DNA from: Caloramator mitchellensis
GTDB taxonomy: Bacteria; Bacillota; Clostridia; Clostridiales; Caloramatoraceae
DNA length: 64,000 nt
Assembly (NCBI RefSeq): GCF_001440545.1
Contig: NZ_LKHP01000001.1
Span: forward strand, 62,001 to 126,000
Reading direction: 5' to 3'
In this document: one piece after another, positions 1 through 8,205 of the stretch
Layout: the number at the start of each line of letters is the position of its first letter
Numbering within the stretch: position 1 is the stretch's first letter
Translations under genes and position numbers: made by a program
The notes under the pieces: model-generated
Database searches by the model: none
What the model saw: only the letters and a program-made list of their open reading frames with translations
Told to the model about the DNA's origin: nothing

Positions 1-389
1 GAGGCATTGCAACTTCAGAGGAAACATACAATAAAGTTAAAGAGATTTCAACTACTATTGGAAAAGACCCAGTTGAGGTTAATGAGGCACCGGGATTTGT
101 AGTAAACAGAATACTTATCCCAATGATTAATGAAGCAATAGGAATTTTAGCTGAAGGAATAGCATCTGCAAAGGATATAGACAAAGCAATGAAACTTGGC
201 GCTAACCATCCTATGGGACCGTTAGAACTTGCAGATTTTATAGGAAACGATATTAATCTTGCTATTATGGAATATCTCTACAAAGAAACTGGAGATCAAA
301 AATATAGACCACACCCTCTATTAAAGAAAATGGTAAGAGCAGGTTACCTTGGAAGAAAAACTGGCAGAGGTTTTTATGATTATATGTAA
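1..389 (+). CDS. hbd: 3-hydroxybutyryl-CoA dehydrogenase, C-terminal part (5'-truncated by window edge)
   Basis: The open frame runs from base 3 to the stop at 387-389 and gives the last 128 residues; the start lies outside the window. The segment matches the C-terminal dimerisation domain of short 3-hydroxyacyl-CoA dehydrogenases: [11 protein letters not shown], then [14 protein letters not shown] and a [14 protein letters not shown] end. The enzyme reduces acetoacetyl-CoA to 3-hydroxybutyryl-CoA with NAD(P)H in the cytoplasmic butyrate pathway. thl follows 409 bp downstream and the lysine-fermentation operon after that, so it fits butyrate formation from lysine. The Rossmann domain is not visible. 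Family assignment is secure; cofactor preference is not known. Confidence 0.93.
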   Translation, partial: GIATSEETYNKVKEISTTIGKDPVEVNEAPGFVVNRILIPMINEAIGILAEGIASAKDIDKAMKLGANHPMGPLELADFIGNDINLAIMEYLYKETGDQKYRPHPLLKKMVRAGYLGRKTGRGFYDYM

Positions 390-703
390 AAGGCTGTCTC
401 AAAATTTATAAGTTATTAATTTCATTTTTAGCATACTAATGTAGCCCCATGATATGATTTCAAAGTGGCATCTCTCATGAGCCTTAGTAACTCTTGCTTT
501 TCGACTTTTCAAAAGTGCGTAATTCTACTCAGGACGAGTAGAGCCGAGCGGACTTCAGGAGGAAGTCTCGCGAGGGTAGCACTTTTGAAAACAAAGAAAA
601 GCTTAGAGTTACTTGGTGAAATGAGCGAATGCCCGTGAAATCATTCATGGGGCTTAGTAGATTAAAGTTAAAAGATAATAAATGAATTTTGAGACAGCCT
701 TTT
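388..703. repeat. Nested palindromic repeat element, copy 1, inside a terminator-like inverted repeat
   Basis: This fills most of the 409-bp gap between hbd and thl. The outermost inverted repeat, AAGGCTGTCTCAAAATT (390-406) with its complement at 685-701 followed by a T-run, looks like an intrinsic terminator stem. Inside it is a second inverted repeat, GCCCCATGATATGATTTCA (444-462) against 636-653. The core folds further: AGTAACTCT/AGAGTTACT, GCTTTTC/GAAAAGC, AAAAGTGC/GCACTTTT, and two small hairpins CTACTC/GAGTAG and GACTTC/GAAGTC. A related copy lies inverted at 53488-53697. A short ORF across it on the minus strand is not considered real. No transposase is present, so it could be a MITE-like element or a structured RNA. 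Confidence 0.8.
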
Positions 704-797
704 ATACAATTCTTTGTCACAAAATTAACTTTCGTTGAATAATTGTTAAAATAGCCTTATCATAATATTGTGAAGATTCAAAAAGAGGGGGGCTATT

Positions 798-1982
798 ATG
801 CAAAAGGTAGCGATTGTTGAAGCATTAAGAACACCTGTTGGTTCCTTTATGGGAAGTCTTGCAGGATTCAGTGCAGTAGACTTAGGAACAAAGGTTATTT
901 CCGAATTACTTAATAAAAGGCCAGAAATTAAAGAGAAATTAGATATGGTTTATATGGGGAATGTTTTACAGGCAGGAAATGGTCAAAATCCTGCAAGACA
1001 AGCAGCATTGAAAGCTGGAGTTCCTCTTCCTGTTCCAGCTACAACAGTTAATACTGTGTGTGGTTCAGGACTTCATTCAGTTATTATGGCATACACTTCA
1101 ATACTTGCAGGACAAGAAGAGTTGAGCATTGCAGGTGGTATGGAGAGTATGTCAAATGCACCTTTTTTAGTAAAGGGTCTTAGAAATGGAATAAAGATGG
1201 GCAATACTGAACTTATAGATGTAATGATACATGATGGATTAACTTGTCCATTTAATTTGTATCATATGGGAATTACAGCTGAAAATCTAGCTCAAAAATA
1301 TAATTTAACAAGAGAAGAACAGGATGAGTTTGCATATAATAGCCAGATGAAAGCTACAAAGGCAAGAAAAGATGGAAAATTTGTCGATGAAATAGTTCCA
1401 ATTACTATAAAGAACAAGAAGGAAGAAATAATATTTAAGGATGATGAATATATTAGAGAAGAAACGACTATCGAGAAGCTTGCAAAATTAAGACCTGCAT
1501 TTAAAGCAGACGGAACAGTTACTGCAGGTAATGCATCAGGGATTAACGATGGGGCTGCTGCTGTTTTAGTTGCTTCAGAGGAGAAGTGTAAAGAATTAGG
1601 ATTAAATCCTCTTGTTTATATTAAGGGGTTTGGACTTGCTGGAGTTGATCCAAGCATAATGGGAATAGGTCCAGTTGATGCAATCAACAAAATGCTCAGA
1701 AAGGCTAACTTGACAATTGAGGATATTGATTTATTTGAACTCAATGAAGCATTTGCCTCACAATCGCTTGCGGTGTTAAGAGAACTGAAAGTTGATGCTG
1801 AAAAGGTAAATGTAAATGGTGGTGCAATCGCAATAGGCCACCCAATAGGTGCTAGCGGGACAAGAATATTGGTAACTCTTATACATGAACTTATTCGACA
1901 AAACAAGAGATATGGAGTTGCAGCACTCTGTATTGGTGCGGGAATGGGAGTTTCAATATTGATTGAAAATGCAAATATTTAA
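798..1982 (+). CDS. thl: Acetyl-CoA C-acetyltransferase (thiolase)
   Basis: This 394-residue protein has the usual length of the biosynthetic thiolase family. It condenses two acetyl-CoA to acetoacetyl-CoA, or cleaves acetoacetyl-CoA, in the cytoplasm. The nucleophilic Cys is in NTVCGSGLHS (about residue 89), the His in NGGAIAIGHPIGASGTR (about residue 350), and the second Cys in the C-terminal CIGAGMG (about residue 380). An AGAGGGGGG site lies 7-12 bases before the ATG. It is separated from the lysine operon by that operon's own promoter and riboswitch, so it probably belongs with hbd or has a separate promoter. In this context acetoacetate from lysine cleavage is activated by AtoDA and can be thiolysed by this enzyme. 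Confidence 0.96.
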   Translation: MQKVAIVEALRTPVGSFMGSLAGFSAVDLGTKVISELLNKRPEIKEKLDMVYMGNVLQAGNGQNPARQAALKAGVPLPVPATTVNTVCGSGLHSVIMAYTSILAGQEELSIAGGMESMSNAPFLVKGLRNGIKMGNTELIDVMIHDGLTCPFNLYHMGITAENLAQKYNLTREEQDEFAYNSQMKATKARKDGKFVDEIVPITIKNKKEEIIFKDDEYIREETTIEKLAKLRPAFKADGTVTAGNASGINDGAAAVLVASEEKCKELGLNPLVYIKGFGLAGVDPSIMGIGPVDAINKMLRKANLTIEDIDLFELNEAFASQSLAVLRELKVDAEKVNVNGGAIAIGHPIGASGTRILVTLIHELIRQNKRYGVAALCIGAGMGVSILIENANI

Positions 1983-1999
1983 AAAATTCAAAAAACATA

Positions 2000-2028
2000 T
2001 TAACAAAAATTTTAATTGATGCTATAAT
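2000..2028 (+). promoter_or_regulatory. Promoter of the lysine-fermentation operon
   Basis: A -35 element TTAACA (2000-2005) and a perfect -10 element TATAAT (2023-2028) are separated by 17 bp. The predicted start near 2035 leaves about 20 nt before the riboswitch P1 helix. Spacing and sequence fit a sigma-A promoter; activity is inferred. Confidence 0.75.
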
Positions 2029-2055
2029 AATAATTAGAAATAAATTCTAAATTTC

Positions 2056-2231
2056 GCATAAATAGAGGTGCAGATAATAAGGTAGCATTAGGATGTTAAG
2101 GAAAGGAACTTCCGAAGCCTAATGTGAAGGGGTTGTCTGCCGAAAGGATTTATCGGTTCCTAGATATATCCTTGGTGATGGAGCACAACGCCCTATCACT
2201 GTCATGGTTTGCCATGAAGCGCTATTTATGC
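2056..2231 (+). ncRNA. Lysine riboswitch (L box) aptamer
   Basis: The leader before the lysine-fermentation genes carries L-box blocks in order: GAGGTGCAGAT, AAGGTAGCA, CTTCCGAAGCC, GTTGTCTGCCGAAA, CTTGGTGATGGAGCAC and CACTGTCATGG, ending in ATGAAGCGC. P1 is formed by GCATAAATAG (2056-2065) and CTATTTATGC (2222-2231), a perfect 10-bp helix. The P1 3' strand is also part of the 5' arm of the terminator that follows, so closing P1 on lysine should block termination. Most known lysine riboswitches repress biosynthesis or uptake genes; here the downstream genes degrade lysine, which fits an activating switch. Aptamer identity is strong; the ON direction is inferred from base pairing. Confidence 0.9.
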
Positions 2232-2265
2232 AGTGGTTTTATACCATTGCATAAATAGCGCTTTT
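2219..2265 (+). terminator. Riboswitch-controlled intrinsic terminator
   Basis: Bases 2219-2232 pair perfectly with 2248-2261 (14 bp). The helix extends through GTGG/CCAT with one G-U pair to a TTTTATA loop, and TTTT follows. Its 5' arm contains the whole P1 3' strand (2222-2231) of the aptamer, so terminator and ligand-bound P1 cannot coexist. Confidence 0.9.
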
Positions 2266-2314
2266 AATTTGTCTAAAATTATCAAAAAATTTCAAAAATA
2301 TAGGGGGGTTAAAA

Positions 2315-2701
2315 TTGAAGGCAGTAATAAGATTAAGAATGAGTATGCATGATGCCCATTATGGGGGAAACCTTGTAGATGGTGCAAGAATGTTAAATTT
2401 GTTTGGTGATGTAGCAACAGAATTATTGATAAGACATGACGGGGATGAAGGTTTATTTAGAGCTTATGATTCTGTAGAATTTTTAGCACCTGTATATGCT
2501 GGTGATTACATCGAAGCCGTAGGTGAAATAGTTGAAGTAGGAAACACTTCAAGAAAAATGAAGTTTGAGGCAAGGAAGGTTATACAGTCAAGGCCTGACA
2601 TAAACGATTCAGCAGCAGAAGTTATTGATGAGCCGATAGTTGTTTGTAGAGCAAGTGGAACATGCGTTGTTCCAAAGGATAAACAAAGAAATAAAAGGTG
2701 A
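2315..2701 (+). CDS. kal: 3-aminobutyryl-CoA ammonia-lyase
   Basis: This 128-residue hot-dog-fold protein matches Kal, which removes ammonia from L-3-aminobutyryl-CoA to give crotonyl-CoA late in lysine fermentation. The family block [16 protein letters not shown] is near the N-terminus. The start is TTG at 2315, placed behind a GGGGGG site; an internal ATG at 2342 would cut the conserved [11 protein letters not shown] block. It is the first gene after the lysine riboswitch and is followed 9 bp later by kce. Its position inside a full kam operon makes the assignment firm even though the protein is small. Confidence 0.93.
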   Translation: MKAVIRLRMSMHDAHYGGNLVDGARMLNLFGDVATELLIRHDGDEGLFRAYDSVEFLAPVYAGDYIEAVGEIVEVGNTSRKMKFEARKVIQSRPDINDSAAEVIDEPIVVCRASGTCVVPKDKQRNKR

Positions 2702-2710
2702 GGGGATAGG

Positions 2711-3532
2711 ATGGAAAAACTAATAATAACCGCAGCTATTTGTGGTGCCGAAGTTACTAAAAAACATAATCCAAACGTTCCTTATACTGTAGAAGAAATT
2801 GCAAATGAAGCAGAAAAGGCCTATAGGGCTGGAGCAAGCATTATTCATCTTCACGTTAGAAATGATGATGGAACTCCGACACAGGATAAAGAAAGATTCA
2901 GAGCATGTATGGAGGCCATAAGGGAAAGGTGCCCAGATGTAATCATTCAACCGTCAACAGGCGGGGCAGTTGGAATGACTAACGAAGAAAGACTTCAGCC
3001 TGTATACTTAAAACCTGAAATGGCAACGCTTGACTGTGGAACGGTAAACTTTGGTGGAGACGATATATTCGTTAATACAGAAAACACAATTATTTACTTT
3101 GCAAATAAAATAAATGAACTTGGTATAAAACCTGAATTAGAGGTTTTTGACAAGGGAATGGTTGATATGGCTCTAAGACTACATAAAAAGGGAATTATTA
3201 AAGGACCGCTTCATTTCAATTTTGTTATGGGAGTAAACGGTGGAATATCAGGAGAACCAAGGGATTTAATATTTTTGTCTGAAAGCATTCCCAAGGATGC
3301 TACCTGGACAGTAACCGGAATAGGAAGATTTGAATTCCCGCTTGCTACAATGGCAATTTTAATGGGTGGAAACGTTAGAGTGGGATTCGAAGATAATGTA
3401 TATATTTCAAAGGGAGTTTTGGCAAACTCTAATGCAGAGCTTGTTGAAAAAGTTGTTAGAATTGCAAAGGAACTTGGAAGGGAAATTGCAACCCCTGATG
3501 AGGCAAGAAAAATATTGGGAATAGTGAGGTGA
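2711..3532 (+). CDS. kce: 3-keto-5-aminohexanoate cleavage enzyme
   Basis: This 273-residue member of the BKACE (DUF849) family is a Zn-dependent TIM-barrel enzyme. Kce joins 3-keto-5-aminohexanoate with acetyl-CoA and cleaves it to 3-aminobutyryl-CoA and acetoacetate. Visible family signatures are IIHLHVRNDDG (metal-binding His pair, about residues 46-48), QPSTGGAVGM and LDCGTVNFGGDD. The length equals that of characterised Kce enzymes. It lies between kal (its product's user) and the CoA-transferase genes that handle acetoacetate, with a GGGGATAGG site before the ATG. Confidence 0.95.
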   Translation: MEKLIITAAICGAEVTKKHNPNVPYTVEEIANEAEKAYRAGASIIHLHVRNDDGTPTQDKERFRACMEAIRERCPDVIIQPSTGGAVGMTNEERLQPVYLKPEMATLDCGTVNFGGDDIFVNTENTIIYFANKINELGIKPELEVFDKGMVDMALRLHKKGIIKGPLHFNFVMGVNGGISGEPRDLIFLSESIPKDATWTVTGIGRFEFPLATMAILMGGNVRVGFEDNVYISKGVLANSNAELVEKVVRIAKELGREIATPDEARKILGIVR

Positions 3533-3536
3533 TAGA

Positions 3537-4190
3537 ATGAAAAAGGTGGTTGATATCAACGAAATTAAAACGCTTATCAAAGATGGAATGACTATAATGA
3601 TTGGTGGATTTTTAGCATGTGGAACTCCTGAAAAACTAATCGATACTTTAGTGGAAATGAATGTTAAAGAATTAACCATAATTGCTAACGACACTGCATT
3701 CCCAGACAGAGGGATAGGAAAGCTTGTGGTTAATGGACAAGTTAAGAGGGTTATTGTATCCCACATTGGAACTAACCCAGAAACCGGAAGACTTATGAAC
3801 GAAGGCAAAATGGAAGTTGAACTTTGCCCTCAGGGAACATTGATTGAAAGAATAAGAGCAGCTGGAGCTGGACTTGGCGGTGTCTTAACTCCAACTGGCG
3901 TTGGGACTATTGTAGAAGAAGGAAAACAAAAATTAAACATAAATGGCAAAGAATATCTGTTAGAGCTTCCATTAAGAGCTGATATTGCGCTTGTAAAGGG
4001 AAGTATAGCAGATGAAATGGGCAACGTGTTTTACAAAGGAACCACAAGAAATTTTAATCCAATAATCGCATTTGCAGCAGATACGGTTATTGTTGAAGCG
4101 GAAGAGATTGTTAAGGTAGGAGAATTAAAACCAGAAGATGCAATGACGCCGGGTGTAGTAGTTGATTATATAATCAAGGGGGGTGCATGA
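3537..4190 (+). CDS. atoD: Butyrate-acetoacetate CoA-transferase, subunit A
   Basis: This 217-residue family I CoA-transferase alpha subunit shows the [14 protein letters not shown] start and the [12 protein letters not shown]-type segment of AtoD/CtfA (here [11 protein letters not shown]). With subunit B it moves CoA between butyryl-CoA or acetyl-CoA and acetoacetate in the cytoplasm. The acetoacetate released by Kce, the preceding gene, is the probable substrate. The ATG follows the kce stop by 4 bp and the next subunit starts directly after its stop, so the two are translationally coupled. Confidence 0.93.
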   Translation: MKKVVDINEIKTLIKDGMTIMIGGFLACGTPEKLIDTLVEMNVKELTIIANDTAFPDRGIGKLVVNGQVKRVIVSHIGTNPETGRLMNEGKMEVELCPQGTLIERIRAAGAGLGGVLTPTGVGTIVEEGKQKLNINGKEYLLELPLRADIALVKGSIADEMGNVFYKGTTRNFNPIIAFAADTVIVEAEEIVKVGELKPEDAMTPGVVVDYIIKGGA

Positions 4191-4191
4191 T

Positions 4192-4857
4192 ATGATACCT
4201 AATGCAGAACAAGCTAAAGAGATAATTGCAAGAAGAATAGCTAAGGAACTAAAGGACGGACAGCTTGTTAATTTAGGAATTGGGCTTCCAACATTAGTTG
4301 CAAACTATGTCCCAGAAGGAGTTAACGTTATTTTTCAATCTGAGAACGGTATGGTAGGAATGGGTCCAATGCCAGAAGCAGGAAAGGAAGACAAAAACAT
4401 CACTAACGCAGGTGGAATTCCTGTAACAGTATTACCAGGAGGAGCTTTTTTTGACAGTTCTGTTTCGTTTACCTTGATAAGAGGTGGACATGTAGATATT
4501 ACAGTTCTTGGAGCTCTTGAAGTTGACCAGGAAGGAAACCTTGCAAATTGGATAATTCCAGGAAAGATGGTTCCCGGAATGGGTGGAGCTATGGATTTGG
4601 TTGTTGGAGCTAAAAAGGTTATAGTGGCAATGCAGCATACATCAAAGGGGCAGCCTAAAATATTAAAAAGATGCAGACTTCCACTAACTGCAAAGGGAGA
4701 AGTTAATATGATTGTGACTGAACTATGCGTTTTGGAAGTTACGGAAAAGGGTTTAGTTTTAAAAGAAATATATAAGGATACAACTGTTGATGAGGTAAAG
4801 TCATTGACAGAAGCAGAACTTATAATACCTGATGAAGTAAAAATAATGGAAATATAA
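4192..4857 (+). CDS. atoA: Butyrate-acetoacetate CoA-transferase, subunit B
   Basis: This 221-residue beta subunit carries the catalytic Glu of family I CoA-transferases in [10 protein letters not shown] (about residue 47); the glutamate forms the CoA thioester intermediate. ATG 4192 is preferred because the AAGGGGGG site at 4176-4183 is 8 bases ahead. A GTG at 4183 is also open but sits on that site and would overlap the atoD stop. The partner is AtoD immediately upstream. Confidence 0.93.
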   Translation: MIPNAEQAKEIIARRIAKELKDGQLVNLGIGLPTLVANYVPEGVNVIFQSENGMVGMGPMPEAGKEDKNITNAGGIPVTVLPGGAFFDSSVSFTLIRGGHVDITVLGALEVDQEGNLANWIIPGKMVPGMGGAMDLVVGAKKVIVAMQHTSKGQPKILKRCRLPLTAKGEVNMIVTELCVLEVTEKGLVLKEIYKDTTVDEVKSLTEAELIIPDEVKIMEI

Positions 4858-4868
4858 GGGGGATTAAC

Positions 4869-5909
4869 ATGAGAAAGGGATGTAAATATGGAACACATAG
4901 AGTAATAGAACCACAGGGGGTTTTACCACAACCTGCATTAAAGATTTCAAACGATATGGAAATATATGACAATGAAATTCTAATTGATGTAATAGCACTT
5001 AACATTGATTCAGCAAGTTTTACACAGATTGAAGAAGAGCAAGGTGGAGATGTTGAAAAGATAAAGAAAAGAATTTTAGAAATAGTAGGCGAAAGAGGAA
5101 AGATGCAAAATCCTGTAACAGGGTCAGGCGGAATGCTTATAGGTATCGTAGAAAAAATAGGAGAATCATTAATTGGTAAAACTGATTTAAATGTTGGAGA
5201 TAAAATAGCAACACTTGTATCTCTTTCTTTAACACCTCTTAGAATTGATGAAATAATAGATATTAAACCTGAAATAGACAGAGTTGAAATTAAGGGAAAG
5301 GCTATATTGTTTGAAAGCGGAATTTACGCAAAGCTTCCAAAGGATATGGATGAAACATTAGCACTTGCAGCCCTTGATGTTGCTGGTGCACCAGCTCAAA
5401 CTGCAAAGCTTGTAAAGCCAGGGCAAAGCGTCCTTATTTTAGGTGCGGGCGGAAAATCAGGAATGCTCTGCTGCTATGAAGCTATGAAAAGAGTAGGACC
5501 AACTGGCAAAGTTATAGGGCTTGTAAGATCACAAAAGGATAAGGAAAGGCTGGAATATCTTGGAGTTTGCCATGAGATAATTATTGCAGATGCTCAAAAG
5601 CCAGTAGAAGTTTTGAACAAGACATTAGAAGCAAACAATGGTAAAGAAATTGATATAGCTATAAACTGTGTAAATGTTGCCAATACTGAAATGTCAACAA
5701 TACTTCCAGTTAAGGATGACGGAATTGTTTACTTCTTCTCAATGGCTACGAGCTTTACAAAGGCTGCATTGGGGGCAGAAGGAGTTGGCAAGGACGTTAC
5801 AATGATAATTGGAAATGGCTATACTAAGGGACATGCTGAAATAACATTGCAGGAATTAAGAGAAAATGAAAAGTTAAGAAAAGTATTTGAAGAGCTTTAT
5901 GCAAATTAA
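4869..5909 (+). CDS. kdd: L-erythro-3,5-diaminohexanoate dehydrogenase
   Basis: This 346-residue protein matches Kdd, which oxidatively deaminates 3,5-diaminohexanoate to 3-keto-5-aminohexanoate with NAD+. A nucleotide-binding loop is visible as VLILGAGGKSGML (about residues 190-202) inside a zinc-less MDR-like Rossmann region. The conserved start MRKGCKYGTHRVIEP is typical. GGGGGATTAAC precedes the ATG by the proper distance. It lies between the CoA-transferase genes and kamA, the standard kam gene neighbourhood. Confidence 0.93.
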   Translation: MRKGCKYGTHRVIEPQGVLPQPALKISNDMEIYDNEILIDVIALNIDSASFTQIEEEQGGDVEKIKKRILEIVGERGKMQNPVTGSGGMLIGIVEKIGESLIGKTDLNVGDKIATLVSLSLTPLRIDEIIDIKPEIDRVEIKGKAILFESGIYAKLPKDMDETLALAALDVAGAPAQTAKLVKPGQSVLILGAGGKSGMLCCYEAMKRVGPTGKVIGLVRSQKDKERLEYLGVCHEIIIADAQKPVEVLNKTLEANNGKEIDIAINCVNVANTEMSTILPVKDDGIVYFFSMATSFTKAALGAEGVGKDVTMIIGNGYTKGHAEITLQELRENEKLRKVFEELYAN

Positions 5910-5929
5910 TATTTGTGGGGGTTATGGAG

Positions 5930-7186
5930 ATGAAGGTTAATAGAAGATTTGAACTGTTTAAGGATATACCGGATGAAATGTGGAACGATTGGAAATGGCA
6001 GTTTAGAAACAGAATTGAGACTTTAGATGACTTAAAAAAATACATGCCATTGACGGAAGAAGAAGAAAAGGGAGTTGCAACCTGCCTTGGAACCTTGAGA
6101 ATGGCAATAACTCCATATTATCTTTCTATAATTGATCCAAATGATCCAGATGATCCAGTTAGAAAACAAGCTATTCCAACCGAAAATGAACTTTTTAAAG
6201 CCCAGGAAGACCTTTTAGACCCTTTACATGAAGATACAGACTCACCCGTTCCTGGCTTAACACACAGATATCCTGACAGAGTATTGCTTCTTGTAACTGA
6301 TCAGTGTTCAATGTATTGCAGACATTGCACAAGAAGAAGGTTTGCAGGACAGCATGATACTGCACTTCCCATGGAGCAGATTGAAAATGCTATAAAATAC
6401 ATTGAAAAAACTCCAGTTATAAGGGATGTGTTAATTTCAGGAGGAGATCCATTAACTTTATCAGATGAAAAGCTTGAGCATATCATAAGCAAATTAAGAG
6501 CTATTCCACATGTAGATATTATAAGAATAGGTTCAAGAACACCAGTTGTTATGCCTCAAAGAATTACTAAAGAATTAGTTGATATGCTAAAGAAATATCA
6601 TCCAATCTGGCTTAATACTCATTTTAATCATCCTAATGAAGTTACAGAAGATTCAAAGAGGGCTATAGCACTTTTAGCTGATGCTGGAATCCCTCTTGGA
6701 AATCAGTCAGTTTTACTTAGAGGAATAAACGACTGTGTTCATATAATGAAGAAATTAGTTCATGAGCTAGTTAAGATGAGGGTAAGGCCGTATTATATCT
6801 ACCAATGCGACTTATCGATGGGACTTAGACATTTTAGAACACCTGTTGCAAAGGGAATCGAAATAATCGAAGGATTAAGAGGTCATACATCAGGTTATGC
6901 CGTTCCAACATTCGTTGTTGATGCACCTGGCGGTGGTGGAAAGATTCCTGTAATGCCTAACTATATTGTTTCAATGAACCATGATAAAGTCATTTTAAGA
7001 AACTTCGAAGGTGTTATAACGACATATTCAGAACCAGATGAATATGTTCCAAATTGCAAATGCGATGTATGCACAGGCAAAAAAGAAGAAAAACTTATAG
7101 GTGTTGCAGGTTTACTCCAGGGAAATCAATTATCATTAGAACCAGAAGGACTTGCAAGAAAACAAAGAGGTCATAAGCATGAATGA
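5930..7186 (+). CDS. kamA: L-lysine 2,3-aminomutase
   Basis: This 418-residue radical SAM, PLP-dependent enzyme converts L-lysine to L-beta-lysine, the first step of the pathway. The radical SAM motif is CSMYCRHCTRR (about residues 120-130), and DAPGGGGKIPV is the PLP-lysine region near residue 330. The C-terminal Cys group CKCDVCTGKK fits the zinc site of the family. ATG 5930 is chosen because the GGGGG site (5917-5921) is 8 bases ahead and the protein then starts MKVNRRFELFKD like characterised KamA; ATG 5924 is too close. The 3' end overlaps kamB by 8 bases. Confidence 0.97.
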   Translation: MKVNRRFELFKDIPDEMWNDWKWQFRNRIETLDDLKKYMPLTEEEEKGVATCLGTLRMAITPYYLSIIDPNDPDDPVRKQAIPTENELFKAQEDLLDPLHEDTDSPVPGLTHRYPDRVLLLVTDQCSMYCRHCTRRRFAGQHDTALPMEQIENAIKYIEKTPVIRDVLISGGDPLTLSDEKLEHIISKLRAIPHVDIIRIGSRTPVVMPQRITKELVDMLKKYHPIWLNTHFNHPNEVTEDSKRAIALLADAGIPLGNQSVLLRGINDCVHIMKKLVHELVKMRVRPYYIYQCDLSMGLRHFRTPVAKGIEIIEGLRGHTSGYAVPTFVVDAPGGGGKIPVMPNYIVSMNHDKVILRNFEGVITTYSEPDEYVPNCKCDVCTGKKEEKLIGVAGLLQGNQLSLEPEGLARKQRGHKHE

Positions 7187-8204
7187 TATCTTAGCCCTTT
7201 TAAAGCCCTACAGAACAATATCGATAATCGGAATGGAGAAGAATGTAGGCAAAACTACTGTATTAAATCATATCATTAATAAGACCAGGGGGAAAATTCC
7301 CCTTGGTCTTACATCGATTGGAAGAGATGGAGAAGAGACTGATATAGTTACAAATACAGAAAAACCCAAGATATATATTGAAAAGGAAACGATTTATTCT
7401 ACTGCTAAGGAACTTTTTTTAAAAGGGGATGTAACAAAAGAGGTGTTGAGAACGACGGGTATAAATACACCAATGGGTGAGGTAATAATCGGAAGAGCTC
7501 TCAGTGATGGTTATGTTGAAATAGGAGGACCTTCTATTAATAGTGAAATAAAAAAGATAAGCGATGAAATGTTAAAATTAGGGGCCGAAAAGGTATTAAT
7601 TGATGGTGCTCTTTCAAGAAAAACTATGGCTTCGCCAACCATTACAGAAGCTACAATACTTTCAACAGGAGCGGCTCTTTCAAGAAGTATTGACAAAGTA
7701 GTCGAAAAAAGCGCTCTAACTGTAAGACTTTTATCTACGGAAAAGGAATTGAATAATAATATAATAAGTGTAGCCAATAATTTAATTTCAAACAATAGAT
7801 TGGGATTAATATATAAAGATTTAAGCTATAGTATTTTAAACGTAAAAACAGCACTTGAATCATCTAAATTTATTATTGAAAATTTGATTGATGAAGTTGA
7901 ATTCATTGTTTTAAAAGGGGTTTTTACTGATAAACTTGCGGAGGATTTGATTAAATCTACGGATAAAATAAAGGGAAAAACAATTCTGGTTGAGGATGGA
8001 ACAAAATTGTTTCTTAGCAGTGAAAAATTAGATTTGCTATTTAAATTTGGTGTAAGGATAAAAGTGTTAGAGCGTATTAATATAGTTTGCTTAACTATTA
8101 ATCCAAAATCGCCCTATGGATATGAATTTGAACGGGAAAGATTTAAATTCAAACTGCAGCAATGCGTTAACTTGCCTGTTTTTGATGTTTTGGGAGATGA
8201 ATAA
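7179..8204 (+). CDS. kamB: KamB, ATP-binding partner protein of lysine 5,6-aminomutase
   Basis: This 341-residue protein starts with a P-loop, GMEKNVGKTT (about residues 17-26). It is the gene found between kamA and kamC in lysine fermenters. Homologues are annotated as a reactivase subunit for adenosylcobalamin-dependent lysine 5,6-aminomutase. That role is by context; nothing in the sequence proves it. ATG 7179 sits 8 bases after AGAGG and overlaps the end of kamA. An in-frame TTG at 7152 would give nine extra residues from within kamA and is less likely. Confidence 0.85.
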   Translation: MNDILALLKPYRTISIIGMEKNVGKTTVLNHIINKTRGKIPLGLTSIGRDGEETDIVTNTEKPKIYIEKETIYSTAKELFLKGDVTKEVLRTTGINTPMGEVIIGRALSDGYVEIGGPSINSEIKKISDEMLKLGAEKVLIDGALSRKTMASPTITEATILSTGAALSRSIDKVVEKSALTVRLLSTEKELNNNIISVANNLISNNRLGLIYKDLSYSILNVKTALESSKFIIENLIDEVEFIVLKGVFTDKLAEDLIKSTDKIKGKTILVEDGTKLFLSSEKLDLLFKFGVRIKVLERINIVCLTINPKSPYGYEFERERFKFKLQQCVNLPVFDVLGDE

Positions 8205-8205
8205 A

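Noticed and set aside
529-720. Minus-strand 63-residue frame in the hbd-thl gap
   Set aside because: It lies wholly in the palindromic repeat and has no ribosome site or recognisable motif.
4335-4898. Long 187-residue minus-strand frame opposite atoA
   Set aside because: It is antisense to a well-conserved CoA-transferase gene and matches nothing; a codon-bias shadow.
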